Source of the DNA: Ophiostoma sp. CBS 140.51
Taxonomy: Eukaryota > Ascomycota > Sordariomycetes > Ophiostomatales > Ophiostomataceae
Assembly: GCA_029298735.1 (NCBI GenBank)
Contig: JANSLP010000008.1
Location: forward strand, 62,001 to 126,000
Direction of reading: 5' to 3'
DNA: 64,000 nt
Made by a program: the position numbers and the translations under genes. Numbering within the stretch: position 1 is the stretch's first letter; the number at the start of each line of letters is the position of its first letter. The notes under the pieces are model-generated. The model saw only the letters and a program-made list of their open reading frames with translations, was not told the origin of the DNA and searched no databases. This document shows, piece by piece, positions 23,215 through 34,380 of this stretch.

Positions 23215-24720
23215 TGTTTCGGATGTTGAGCAGAGAGATGCTATAAAGATGAAAAGAATAAAGGAGGAAGATTATATCGGGACCAAGGAGGACTCAACAA
23301 CGAGAACATAGGAGGGAGCGAGAAGAGGGGTAGGTGAGATGCAGAGGGGCTATAATAGGGTGGGAGGAGGTCCGGTCTTGAAGTAAAAAAAGAGGAGAAA
23401 ACGGAGAAACGAGGAGATGCAGGGTCGAATAGACGAATGGGCGAGTAAACGAAATAGACGAAGATATGTGTGAATTCCACACGGTTTGAGATCCGGGATT
23501 TCAAACGTGGAATCGGCTTGTTGGGAAGCTACAAAGAGCAGTCTTCAAGAGTCGTCTGGAGGTTTGGCCGTCAACAGACGCAGTCGTCGGGAAGTGGGAA
23601 GATTGCGAATATTAATATGGCAACGAAGGCGGCCCATAGCATGGAGGGTCGTCTCCAAATAAGATGCGAGATGCACGGGCAAAGACGAAGAACCGGGAGG
23701 GCCAAGCCGAGCAGCGGGAGAGGGAGGGTGAGAAGAACGGGAAGGACGACAAGGCGAGAGGCGTGTGAGAGACGAGGACGACGAGGCCGATGAGCAGGAT
23801 GAGCAAGGAAGATGGTGGAGCCGAGCACGAGCAAAAAGAGTAAAAGGAGCAAAGTAAATAGGACGCAGCCGCGGGTTGGGATGCGTGACGAGAAGGCCAA
23901 AGACTCCGAGGATGGTTGAGATGGCCAAGAATGATGATGGGCGTATGAGACGGCGACGAGAAGGTCCAGGAGCGTGTCAAGGATCGCAGCTATGACCAGA
24001 GACGTGATGAGAATAAACAAAAATAAACGATGAGGCCCAAAAAAGAAACGAGATTGCGAGGCGGGATGGTTGGAAAAGGGGGCAGCTGAGCACTCTCGAG
24101 ACGATGGAGGTATGCGGCGTGAACAAGGAAAGAACGAGAGGTCCTGTTTTTAATAAAAAGACAAAAGACATGAGAGGAGGAAAGAGACAAGGAGACCAGA
24201 GAAAGAAAAGAGACTAAGAGGCAGGAGAAGGAGAGCGCCAGCAAGCCCACCCGATTTGGTGCTGCGAGGTTTGGGGAGGATGCGCAAGGTCTCGCAGATG
24301 ATCTCTGGGTCGTGCTTGCCTCTTGAGGAGGCACATCGTCTTTGCATCCAGCACATCCACCAAGAAGGTACAAGGGGGTACAAAGTCAATGGCACGGGGA
24401 AAGGGGGAGGGGTGTACGCAGGGCCCGCAAGGGGGCGTGTGTGAAGGCGAGCAACTCGAGCTAGCAGGAGGGGTGGGTTTGTTTTCGGGGGGCTAGAGAT
24501 ATGTGCAGGTCCGTCGCTGCTCTGTCTGGGAGGGTAGGAGAAGGAGAAGGAGAAGGAGGAAAGAACGAGAGACGACAGACTAGAAAGTGGAGAGAGCTGC
24601 GAGGAGGGAGATGAAGGGGAGGAGCAAGGCGCGCGGTTGCCGTGTAAGTGGACGAGATGGGTCTCTTTCAGGAAGGCACGAGGGGAAAAGCGGTGGACAG
24701 TGACGACGGACGAGAAACAG
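23215..24720 (-). promoter_or_regulatory. Pyrimidine-rich upstream region / probable long leader of the Zn2Cys6 gene
   Basis: For about 1.5 kb upstream of the start codon, the minus (coding) strand is dominated by C and T, as in fungal leaders and core promoters. Several short upstream frames begin inside it (for example ATG at 23504, 23928 and 24020), so a long 5' UTR with uORFs is possible. The transcription start cannot be placed. A GGAGAA-type tandem repeat is at 24537-24560. Confidence 0.45.
24537..24560. repeat. AGGAGA hexamer microsatellite
   Basis: Four tandem copies of AGGAGA with slight end variation, within purine-rich plus-strand sequence. Confidence 0.7.
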
Positions 24721-27700
24721 GCACATAGCCGCTCCTGCCTCCTATCCAGTGCTACCCTTTGACAGCTTCAGTACTGCAAGTTTCTTTAATAATTGTTGAA
24801 TAATAACATGCGATAGAGACATAGGTGGCCGCACGAAAAGACGCATTTTGAACGTTTTGGCATTTTGTAAAATTGTTTGCCTTCTGTCTATGACCTTTTG
24901 TGATAGGGACCACCAACGGCGTCTGTTTAGCTGAGAGCACACCAACAATTTAAAAAAAAAATGAAAGAGAGAAGCCAATGGCAGGAATGTTTCTGCTCAC
25001 AACGAACAGTGATCAGCGGTGGGGGGGGGAAGGACGGCGGAGGGGCAAAGTGCGGTGGCTTCAACCAAGCCTGGGACCGACGTTGCGTTGTGGTGGACAG
25101 GCGCTGTGACCGACCGACTTAGTGGTGGGAAAGTGCAATGGGACGACTGGGGTTGAGACGGCAAGAGACAGCGCCTGAGAATAGACAGAAGGAAGGAGAG
25201 ACCCAGGAGGGGGCCATGGTTGACGAAATTTTAGCGTGGTCTGTTGGGTGGACTGGACTGTTGCATTCTCGTGCTTTTGGGGAAGGCACTGTCAAGACTG
25301 CACACAGAAGAAGGCACATCGCGTTCGACAACACGCGCGTCGCAGCTTCCCGTCTAGATCTCTCGAGAGTGCCGTGTATATTTTGTGCTTCGTTTGCGCC
25401 TCCCTGACTTTGCGCGCCATGGAATTGACCTCAGCCCTCATATCCTCGTATACAATTTCTATACAATTTCTGCAACTGATCTGTGCGCCCAGCTCGGCCT
25501 CGTAACGGCAGAAGCACATGCAAGATCCATTCCGCCACGGGCGATTCTTTCGGAGCCAAAACTACGGAGTACATGCTGCAGAAACACAGAGACACGAAGA
25601 CAACTTCTAAAAGTGCAAAGCAAAACGCGACATACCGTACTCTGCTGGGTACACATTACACCGAGGACCTTTCCAGAAGCTCCTTCCTCGCAGCGCAGCT
25701 GCACGGAGATGCCGTCATGGCAAGAACGCCTCAGACAGCAGCCGTGACACGAGCCAAACCGCTTGCTCTATCCCCTCGTGGTGTTTTCCTGTGCATCGCG
25801 CTTTCTTCATTGTTTGGATCGTTGGATTTGGAGTTGCGGGCGGAAACAGCAACCCTGTCCAGTGTCCCTGCTCAGCGGCGCCTTCCTCCAAAATAGACGG
25901 CCCTTTTACCTTTTGCAAACAGGGGTGGACGGTGTGTCACGCAAGGGCAAGGGCACCTCAGGCGCCATTCCCCGTAGGATTTTTGCACAACACGATGCAT
26001 CTCCCCTCCTAATTTGTCTTCATCCCCCGTCTCTTTGCATCTGAAGTTGTGCCGTACCAACAACGTTTCGACCAACTATGGCATCTTGCATCACACAGCA
26101 CTCACTCTCGTCACACAGCACCGAGCGTGCGCGTGGGTCAAAGAAAAACGCAGGGTTCGTGCGACAGGGCCAACCTGCCGCAATTGCAAAAAAGTCACGA
26201 GAAGTCACCCGAAGTCAAGAACCAGCACGCATTTCAATTACAATTTATCGCTCCTAGGTCACTTGCCAATGCAGGGCCAGACTGCACAACAAAACACAAG
26301 GCAGCTCGCAGATAGATAGACCACTACAGCGCGACGCCACACATTGGAAAAGAGAACAGGAACCACCCTATGGCACTGACGGCAAACCCGGTGGGCCTCA
26401 AGGACCCCCCAAAGAACGATCGCTTTCCAGCAGCCAAGCGAACCGACTGCATTTGTTTCCACTTGGACAAAGTGCTGGTGTGCTTGTGTGTGCACCGATG
26501 GGTGGGTGGGCATGAAAAGACGAAGGCAAGAAAGACGACAGCAAGATGACACAAGACTAAGTACAGCACACAAAGAGGGGCGGAACAGCTCGAGGTCCTA
26601 TTCTTAGGTAGCGACGCCGCACCAACCAGAAGCAAGCCAATCAATTTTCCATCCACTGGGTTTCATGGACGAGTTGCCATGATGTCAGAGGATGTGGCAG
26701 TATGCGGATGGTCTAAACGCGAACACCACGACGCGGGTTGAGATGAGAAAAAAGAAGAACACGAAAGATGAGAAAAGGTGGGAAGCACAGCGTCCTAGCA
26801 CGATCGCTAGAAAGGCCAGACGAGGGCGGTGCAAGGTCGAATGCGAGCAATGGGGGGTCGAAGAAATGCTTCAGAAAGTCGAATGCGAAAGATGATGCCG
26901 TGCCGTTGAATTTGATACAGAAGATGAGCGTGGGGGCACCCGTCAGGTAAGTTGCTAGACAGTGCTGTTTGGTTTGCCTTTCTGCTCCTCGTTTATTATT
27001 ATCCTTTTACCTCTGCTTCCTCGTGTTGCTCCTGCTGACGGATTCCCTGCGCCCGCAGCAACGTTAATCTGACCTGCCCTGGTCAATCCAGGCCACCTGT
27101 GCATGATGTCAAAATTACTGGGATAAACGGCCAGAAAAAAAGTTCCTGGGGTGTCTCTGACATTCTGGTCGCCTTTCACCAAGACCCTCGCCACTGGGGC
27201 ACGCGAGCAAATGCTACAGCTGGTTAGAGCGAACCAAGCAACAGCTGCTGCGCCTGCACTCGACTCAAATATGACAAGGGAAAAAGCAATATCGATGCCA
27301 AAAGCAAACAAAGGCAAATGATGTTGAAAATGAAGAGATCTGAACCCGATTTGATGTCGTGTTGTTGATTTTCATTTTGCGGCAGACTTAACCCGGCCAC
27401 CATCGCGAAAAACGAGCCGCACACCTCACATGCTTTGACCGCGCCCGATGTTCTCTTCGGTCCGTCTCGATAGCATCAGGAAAATACGCAAAGTTCGCAC
27501 ATCTCTACAAGACACGTCACAATCAACAAGCCACCAAGACACTGTCGAATGGTTGTCGACCTGACGCCACCTACAGCAGAATCGGGCTAGGGCTTGTCTT
27601 TCGTCCCGTTCCCATTGGCTTTGGCTGGATCGGCCACTGGCTTCGTTGATTTCATCGATTCCAGATTTCCAACGTCAAATGGAGCAGCATTCCTTCGAGC

Positions 27701-30084
27701 CGCCCTTCTTTCTGTTTTCCACGCAGGCTTCTATGGGGCTTCCGTCTTGTGCTCGACGAATGTCAGTCCACCAAAAACGCCACTACTGTGTGCAAGGAAG
27801 CTTTTGCCAGCCGTTCTAGCAAGCTGGGCCGTCGGCACCAAGGCAATTCAAGCCACAGGTACAGGACGCTATCACCTTCTGGGACTTGGCATCTTCCTGA
27901 TCTTCGGCTACCTCCGAGTGTCTGAAGCAAAAGATGCAATTCTTAGTTTTGCTTTTCTTTGCTTTGCAGCGACGTTGTTGCAAGCTGGCACTCTCTCACG
28001 TATGACCTTGTGCGAAACTAGCACGGCATCTCACCACTACGAAGAACCGAGGAAATGACCGCAAGCACCGAACTCAACCACACTAGACCCAGATAGCACA
28101 CGATGGAGCGCCGGTGTATGCATCATACTGAGTACAGAATTTACGAAGCAGATGCGGTGAGCGGCGACCACGATGCCTCTTCTCTCCTTGCCCTTGCGGG
28201 GGCAATCCCAGGCGGGCGGATAAGGAGGGCCAGCGCATGGATGTGCCAGCGAGAGTGGATAGACCTGGCATCCATTAAACGCGCAGACCTGACCGGGCTT
28301 CTAACATTTGGAAGCGAGGTGCTCTTTTTTGTATATTCTTTTCTTCACGCGGAGAATTCCATGGGAAAACGAGTCTCAAAGGACCACGATAGCAGCGGGT
28401 CTGCCACCACCGATTGCGAAGACAAAACGCTAGAACTAGATTCCACGACAACGTGAAGGCACTAAAGAGGAGACATCTCAAAGGGCGGGAGGTGGCAGAA
28501 CCTTATCAGGAAGAGCCCGCGCTGCCGTCCGAACACGCCAAGGCTGCCGACCCCGCCAAAGACGAGGAGAGCTCTTGTGTAAGTGATTCTTCAACACACT
28601 TCAGCGACGTCAACCTTTCTTCTTATTGTTTTACTCTCTGTCATGTTTTGCTTGTGTTTTATTTCGTCGATTTTGCGTCCGTGGCCTGCCTTCCAGCCTC
28701 GCAACGCAGCGTCGCAGTTACATCTCGGGTAAATAGCTGAGGCTATGAGTGGACGACGAACACGGAGCAGAATGCCAAAAATGCGAAAATACCAAGAGCG
28801 CCAGAAACTCCAGAACATCAGAGAACAATGTCTTTTACCTTGTTTGTCAGATTTCGGTGTCTTGGCCTGCCACTACCAACCCGGAAGGCACTCCTTGTTG
28901 AACCTCAAAGCCCGGGAAGTGCCTGGCCACTGAGGATATGGGCCATGCTGCCCCAACGAAAGTGCATTCTCCATTTGCTGATATTGAAGGGTTCACGCTA
29001 ATCAGAGGCTGGGCCACTTGACCTTCGCACCTACTAGAGCTTACCGGTCTGTGAGATACAAAGCCTACAACAAAAGGAGCACGATTGCTTCCAAAGGTCA
29101 CTGACAACAAGGCCAGGATCTCACCGAAGCGCCGAAATTCCCCTTGGCAAGTGCCCGTTGCTCAGTTGCCCTTGGTTTCAATATGTGGCCTGAATATCAA
29201 CTGGAGTACAACTCACTTTGTTTACTTGACTTCTACTTTCTGGAACGCATTTTATGCCCAGATTCAATCACCGGCTGCCAGCGCGCAGTCCAGCGTCTGG
29301 CCAGAGCGCTTTCACATGGGCTGTTTGGGGCACAGTCTTGCAGTTTGCAGCCGAATTAATTGTTTGCTCATCGCCTGCTGAGCATGCTGCCCTCGGCTGC
29401 GTCTTTTACGTGATGCTTCACTTGCCCCAAATCAAATGTCCACGCCTCCTGTCCGGGCACCGGGAAAGGGGACGTGGTAGGTGCTCAGAAGAAAAAGAAA
29501 ATACACAAGCCCAAGAAAGTGGACAGGAAAGGACGAAGAAAAAGGGAGGGGGTGCAAAAGCAAAACACAACGGCTGGATGCTACCCACACGCAATCAGCC
29601 AAACCGCCTTAGCTTCACGCATCAAGAGCCGGGACTACACCCAACTTAGAAGGCGGAAAAGAAAACGCAAAGACGACGGAGGAGCTAGCAGGCGCTTTCC
29701 AACGAAACGATGCCAAATCAGGGCCATCTCCACCCCTGCCCTCACGCCATGTATGATTTGCCCTGGGGGCACACACTTTGATGGAAAAGGCGGTTCCACA
29801 ATCGATCCTGGCTGGCCTTGTTCACTCTGAGAGAGCCAGCACCCCTCCCCTTCTCCTTCCCTCCAACGAGGCCCACGAAATCAAGCACAAGCACACCCCA
29901 ACAAGCAAAGGCAGTGCTTTGGCTTCACCGACGCCGCTTTGGGAACCAACCCTTGATGCTTTGATCCGGGGCCAGCGCACTGTTGCTGCTGCGGCCTGAG
30001 GCATGTTGAAATACCCGTGATCTGCCTTGGTCCAGGCGGTGCTTTTCATCTCGAAACATCAGATATATCGGAAGATGCACACAA

Positions 30085-30112
30085 TACGGAGTACGGAGTA
30101 CATACACAGTAC
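30085..30112. repeat. GTAC-heptad element
   Basis: Two tandem TACGGAG heptamers followed by TACATACACAGTAC, the mirrored counterpart of the element at 19423-19448. Confidence 0.7.
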
Positions 30113-30536
30113 CCCATGGACAGCAAAGACTTAAGTGCTCCGACTGATCTTGATGGCCTGGCCAGACGACCAGGGCCTGGGTCTAGCGCAATCCTGGCAC
30201 TGCGACGACGGACAACGGAGCGTCGACAACAGCGACTGGCGACTGTGGGCTCGATGAACGACGATGCGGGCAGCATAACACAGCACGTCGATGCAGGATG
30301 GCCGGTCACAGCCGAAAACAGTGCCCTGCAGCTCAATGCAAAAGCTCCAAAGAGCAAGAAAAGAGCCATCAGAGAGCCACTACGAGCCACCAAAGACAAA
30401 AGTGCTCTGTTTTGCCGCTGGTCGTCGTGCACAGCGCTCCCATCCAGACGGAGTACGTATTTTTCGTCGTTTGCGCTGGACGCAATGCGACGCATTGTCA
30501 AAGAACAAGCTCGGGCTGCAGCAGGCGAGGGAAACG

Positions 30537-30570
30537 CAAAAAGGGCGCTACTGCAAAAAGGGCGCTACTG
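30537..30570. repeat. 17-bp perfect tandem duplication
   Basis: CAAAAAGGGCGCTACTG occurs twice head to tail with no mismatch. Confidence 0.85.
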
Positions 30571-31200
30571 CATGGCGGTGCATCACACTAATGCAGCTCC
30601 CATTTACACGTCCGCGAGCTTCTCACAGTTCGAAGAAGAAAGTTTGCTGTCGAGACACCCGTCCAGACAGGGCCAGCGGAGCCAAATATGGGTCGTCCGC
30701 CCGTTTCTCTGCATCCCATTGGCAAATTGGCAGGCCCGCCGCATGCTTGATTGCAACGAAAATTGGGCTGGGTTTGGCACATTTGCAGCACTGCACCCAC
30801 AAAACCTCCACAGCATCTCAACCTCCTTCTCGAAATCCCCTAGCTCGGATGCCCCATGTCCCCATCTGAAAAGCGCGCCAACGAACGGGGAGATAAACTC
30901 TTTGCACCGCATCGTTCTTTTCTGCTTCCATTTCGCTTCCATCCTCTCTGTGCTAACGCAAGACAGCCCATGGAGGGCAGATGTGACGCCATTCTGCCCC
31001 CAACAAGCCTAACCTAGCTGTAGGTGGGTTGTGAATGGTGGTGTTCTCGGGCGGTGTGCGCCTGTGGCCTTCCACACTTCAGTGCATTTTTATGCCTTCA
31101 CAAGTCGACGCAGCTATTCCGCGAATGGTGAAGGTGGTAATAGTTGACAACTGTTATGAAGCACACGATACAGGGTGAGGCAACTCTAATCTGCACACCA

Positions 31201-34200
31201 GGCAATTTCGCCAGTATCAACAATAAACAAGTGTTATAACCAGCACCAGTCTCTTCACCGGCCTACCTCGATGCAGCAGGCGGCAGCAAGAGAGATGGCG
31301 ATAACAACCCACATTCTTTAATAAGAAGGATACTAGAAAACGCTCTGACGATATCAACTTTAAAGATATAAAAAGAACGCAATCAACACGCGAAGTGTTT
31401 CGGAGGCATAGAAAATCTCGGAGAATACTCGTCTGACACGGAAAAAGCAGCAATATCTTGCGATGCCTAGCAAAATTCCCCGGAATTGGACGCTGTCCGC
31501 AACCCTATGCAAATAAATTGCCCGCCACCAGTGTTTCTAAAAATTGTCCCGTTCGCACAAGCTACGAGTCCCTTCTCTCATTTCTACTGCGACATCAAGG
31601 ACGTGATCTACCCTTTCCCTTCGTTTGTCGTTGTCTGTCCTCTTTGTCATCGATTTATCTGCATATCGACGAGTGATATTTCTATTCCTGGCTTTAAGGT
31701 TTGGCGGGTTCGCAGGTCTCGTCCCGTGTCTCTCTATTTTTGTGGCGATCCCTGATAACTGAGAGCTCCAGCCGAGTACCGAATAACCAACGTTGCGTGA
31801 GAGACACAAAGAGAGAGAGAGAGAGACGGCGTATCTGTGGGTTTGGCGGAGGAGGGGTACACATATCAACACAAACACAACCATTTTGAAGACAAACCTC
31901 CGAAGAACCAAGCGGTATATCAAAACATCAATATTCAAATACAAGTGAGGCTCGAAGCCTGGCCTTACCTCTGGCCTTCCACACAACACGAGTCATAGGA
32001 GACTTCAACCTCCATCACGGTCACCGCCTTTGTACACCCACCGATCACAACGACTTCGCGCTTTGCCCCCAAGAGGCATGTAAGTGGACAAACGGAGTAT
32101 GTGAGGAAGAAAAGCAATCTTGTTCCCCGCTGTGCTTCCCCTCACATTGCTCTCCTAGCTCCTCACTTGTCTTTTGGCTTGTGGTCTTCTCCACGGTCTA
32201 TTGCGTTATCTAACCGTGTTTTGAAGGGCTGTCGGACCGTCCGACACATCTTCTGTTCGTCGTTCTTATTCCCGTTCTTCTTGTTTTCAATGCTGGTAAT
32301 TCCCAGTCCTTGCAACCTAGCCAGCCCATCCAAGCTCAAGTCAGTCCAGTCCATTGGATGTCTCTGCACTCACCGGTTGGTTGGTATGTATTGAAGGTGC
32401 TCATTTCATTTCACAATGTCCCCAACTCAGAGCCTTGAGCCAGGGTTAAGCTGGTCCTATTGCCGATCTTGTCTCGCCGATGCTCGAGTCTCCCACCCCC
32501 AGGACACTAAACGGTTCAGTGGTCCGGTAAAAAAGCATACAGAGTACCACCGAGTACTTTTTACCGAATGGACGTGCGTTGTAGCCCATGTTTGCCGGTA
32601 CCATTGTCTCCTTTTAAAAGGCCTGTTTCTTCCCGAACAGCAGTCTCGACTCTCACTCGATATCCGTCCCCCCCTTTTCGATGGATTGGCTGTCCGTTCT
32701 TCACCGAATCGAGGCCTACAGCCTGGCCTGTGCTTTATTCTTCCGATCCAACCTGTCGATGCTCAGGGTTTTCAGCTCACAACGTCTGGGCGTTTGAGTG
32801 CTCTTTTTCGTCTGAGCTTTTTTTGTTCGTGGGGGGCGTGCTGCCCCTGGATATGTCGTGCAAGCGTCTTGACAAAAATAACCTGTAAAAATCCATCTCA
32901 GCGTCTTCACAAGCCAAAGTCAAGTAAAGTGGTGAGGGGGCCTCGGCAGCACTGTGCGCCCAGGGCACCAATTCTACGCCCCAGGGCAGCGGTGACAGAA
33001 AACAAAGCACCCTGTAAAACAAGCGCCCTGCACTGACCACGCTGACCAGGACCAGCAATAGGACGAAATCGACAAAATATCAGCACATTACTGAGTACCT
33101 TTTTTACCTTATTCTGCCAGTTAAGCTTTGATGATATCAACAACTGATACTTCGTACAAGTGTTAAACGAACAGGAAAAAATAGAGGTAGGACAGAATCA
33201 AGCCAGATACTTTCCTAATACTAGCAAGTACAAGGGAGTATCTCGATGGGACTCGGACAAAGAACAAGTCCAAAGGAACGGGGTTGTTCGTTCATTAGCT
33301 TGCAGCCCGCGTCTCTGCACTTTGACGAAAAAGAAAGGTGAGTTGTGCATCCCTGTCGTGACGTGGGGAAGTCGACAGGGGTACCTTGCTGTTTTGGAGC
33401 GGCGCAGACCGTTCGTGCAGCAAGGTGTTTTTCGGTCTGGTTTGCTGCCATTGTTTTTATTCTTTTGATCTTGGGCTTTCTATTTTACTGTCTTATTTGC
33501 TTTTTCCTTTTTGTTTCAAGTGTCTGGTTCAAAAACTCTTTCGTCATAATTAACAATTTAGTTTCACTTTGTGTGCGTTGTGCACCAAAAACGATACGCA
33601 GAAGAACCACACCAACGACGCCTCCTTCAGTGGTTCTTCTCTTCTTTTCTTGCTCGTATCAGTTGCGGCGTTCTTTGCTCCGCAAGCCAAGCCAGTTCTG
33701 CACGGACAAGAACCCAATGAGAAAAGGGTGTGGCCAGGCCCTTGAGGCAAACAGCTTCGGCTCCGGATGCCCAAAACCACCTAGCCTTGCGACCAGAACA
33801 GTTAGGAACAGGTTCCAGAAAACCAGAAACTGGACGAGTCCAACGCACACAAAAAAGAAAACCAGGAACAAACTAGACGCAAGCAAGCCACAAGGGAGAA
33901 AAAAACAAGCACCTAAAAGCAGGAGGAAAAGAAAAGATGAAAGGGGAACTAAGGACGAACTAAGCACCCAAGATGCTGCAGCAAAAACTTGCACAGCGGA
34001 TAGCCGACAAAAAAGACTGGCGAGCGCCGCTAACAAGAGGAACGAAAGGAAGCCAAAAGAAAAACATCCAGAGTGCAGGGGGGTGGGACGAGTGAGGTGG
34101 AAAGGCAAGCGGTATCCCACTTTTCCATCCCATGAAGTATCCTTTCGTTTCTTCGTCCTTTTGTCTTGCGTCTACGTCTTGCGTCTCCTGCTTGCGTCTG

Positions 34201-34380
34201 CAACTCATTGCTTTGGCGAACATCCTTTAGAAGACAAGGGTTTGTTATTTCTGTTCCACTCTTTTTTGTTTTCATATTCTGCCATTTTATTTTGTGCTCT
34301 AACATTTCAATAAACAGACGAACGACAGGTGCCTGCGACCTCTGCGAGATCTTCACGCCAGAGAAAAATATGTGAGCGTT
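31201..34380. other. Gene desert, part 2
   Basis: No supported gene. It holds a (GA)8 microsatellite at 31811-31826, pyrimidine-rich plus-strand sequence around 32150-32290, and an A-rich then T-rich stretch (33600-34310) whose skew explains a 322-codon open frame at 33345-34313. Confidence 0.6.
31811..31826. repeat. (GA)8 microsatellite
   Basis: Eight uninterrupted GA dinucleotides. Confidence 0.8.

Larger units (their letters stand above)
24721..31200. other. Gene desert, part 1
   Basis: No supported gene in about 6.5 kb. It contains a run of nine G at 25021-25029, TACGGAGTA-type motifs at 25563, 30085 and 30449, and a 17-bp tandem duplication at 30537-30570. There is an unassigned 154-codon hydrophobic frame at 27594-28058 and a 331-codon frame at 30017-31012. 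Neither frame shows the third-position G/C bias of the real genes. Confidence 0.6.

Noticed and set aside
30017..31012. 331-codon plus-strand frame in the gene desert
   Set aside because: No domain or family resemblance, codon third positions lack the G/C bias of the real genes, and it runs through an intergenic GTAC-heptad element and the 17-bp duplication. A chance frame is more likely, though its length means a BLASTP search is worthwhile.
33345..34313. 322-codon plus-strand frame
   Set aside because: The sequence changes from T-rich to A-rich to T-rich, which lowers stop frequency; the protein is low-complexity Lys/Arg-rich then Phe/Leu-rich with no family resemblance.
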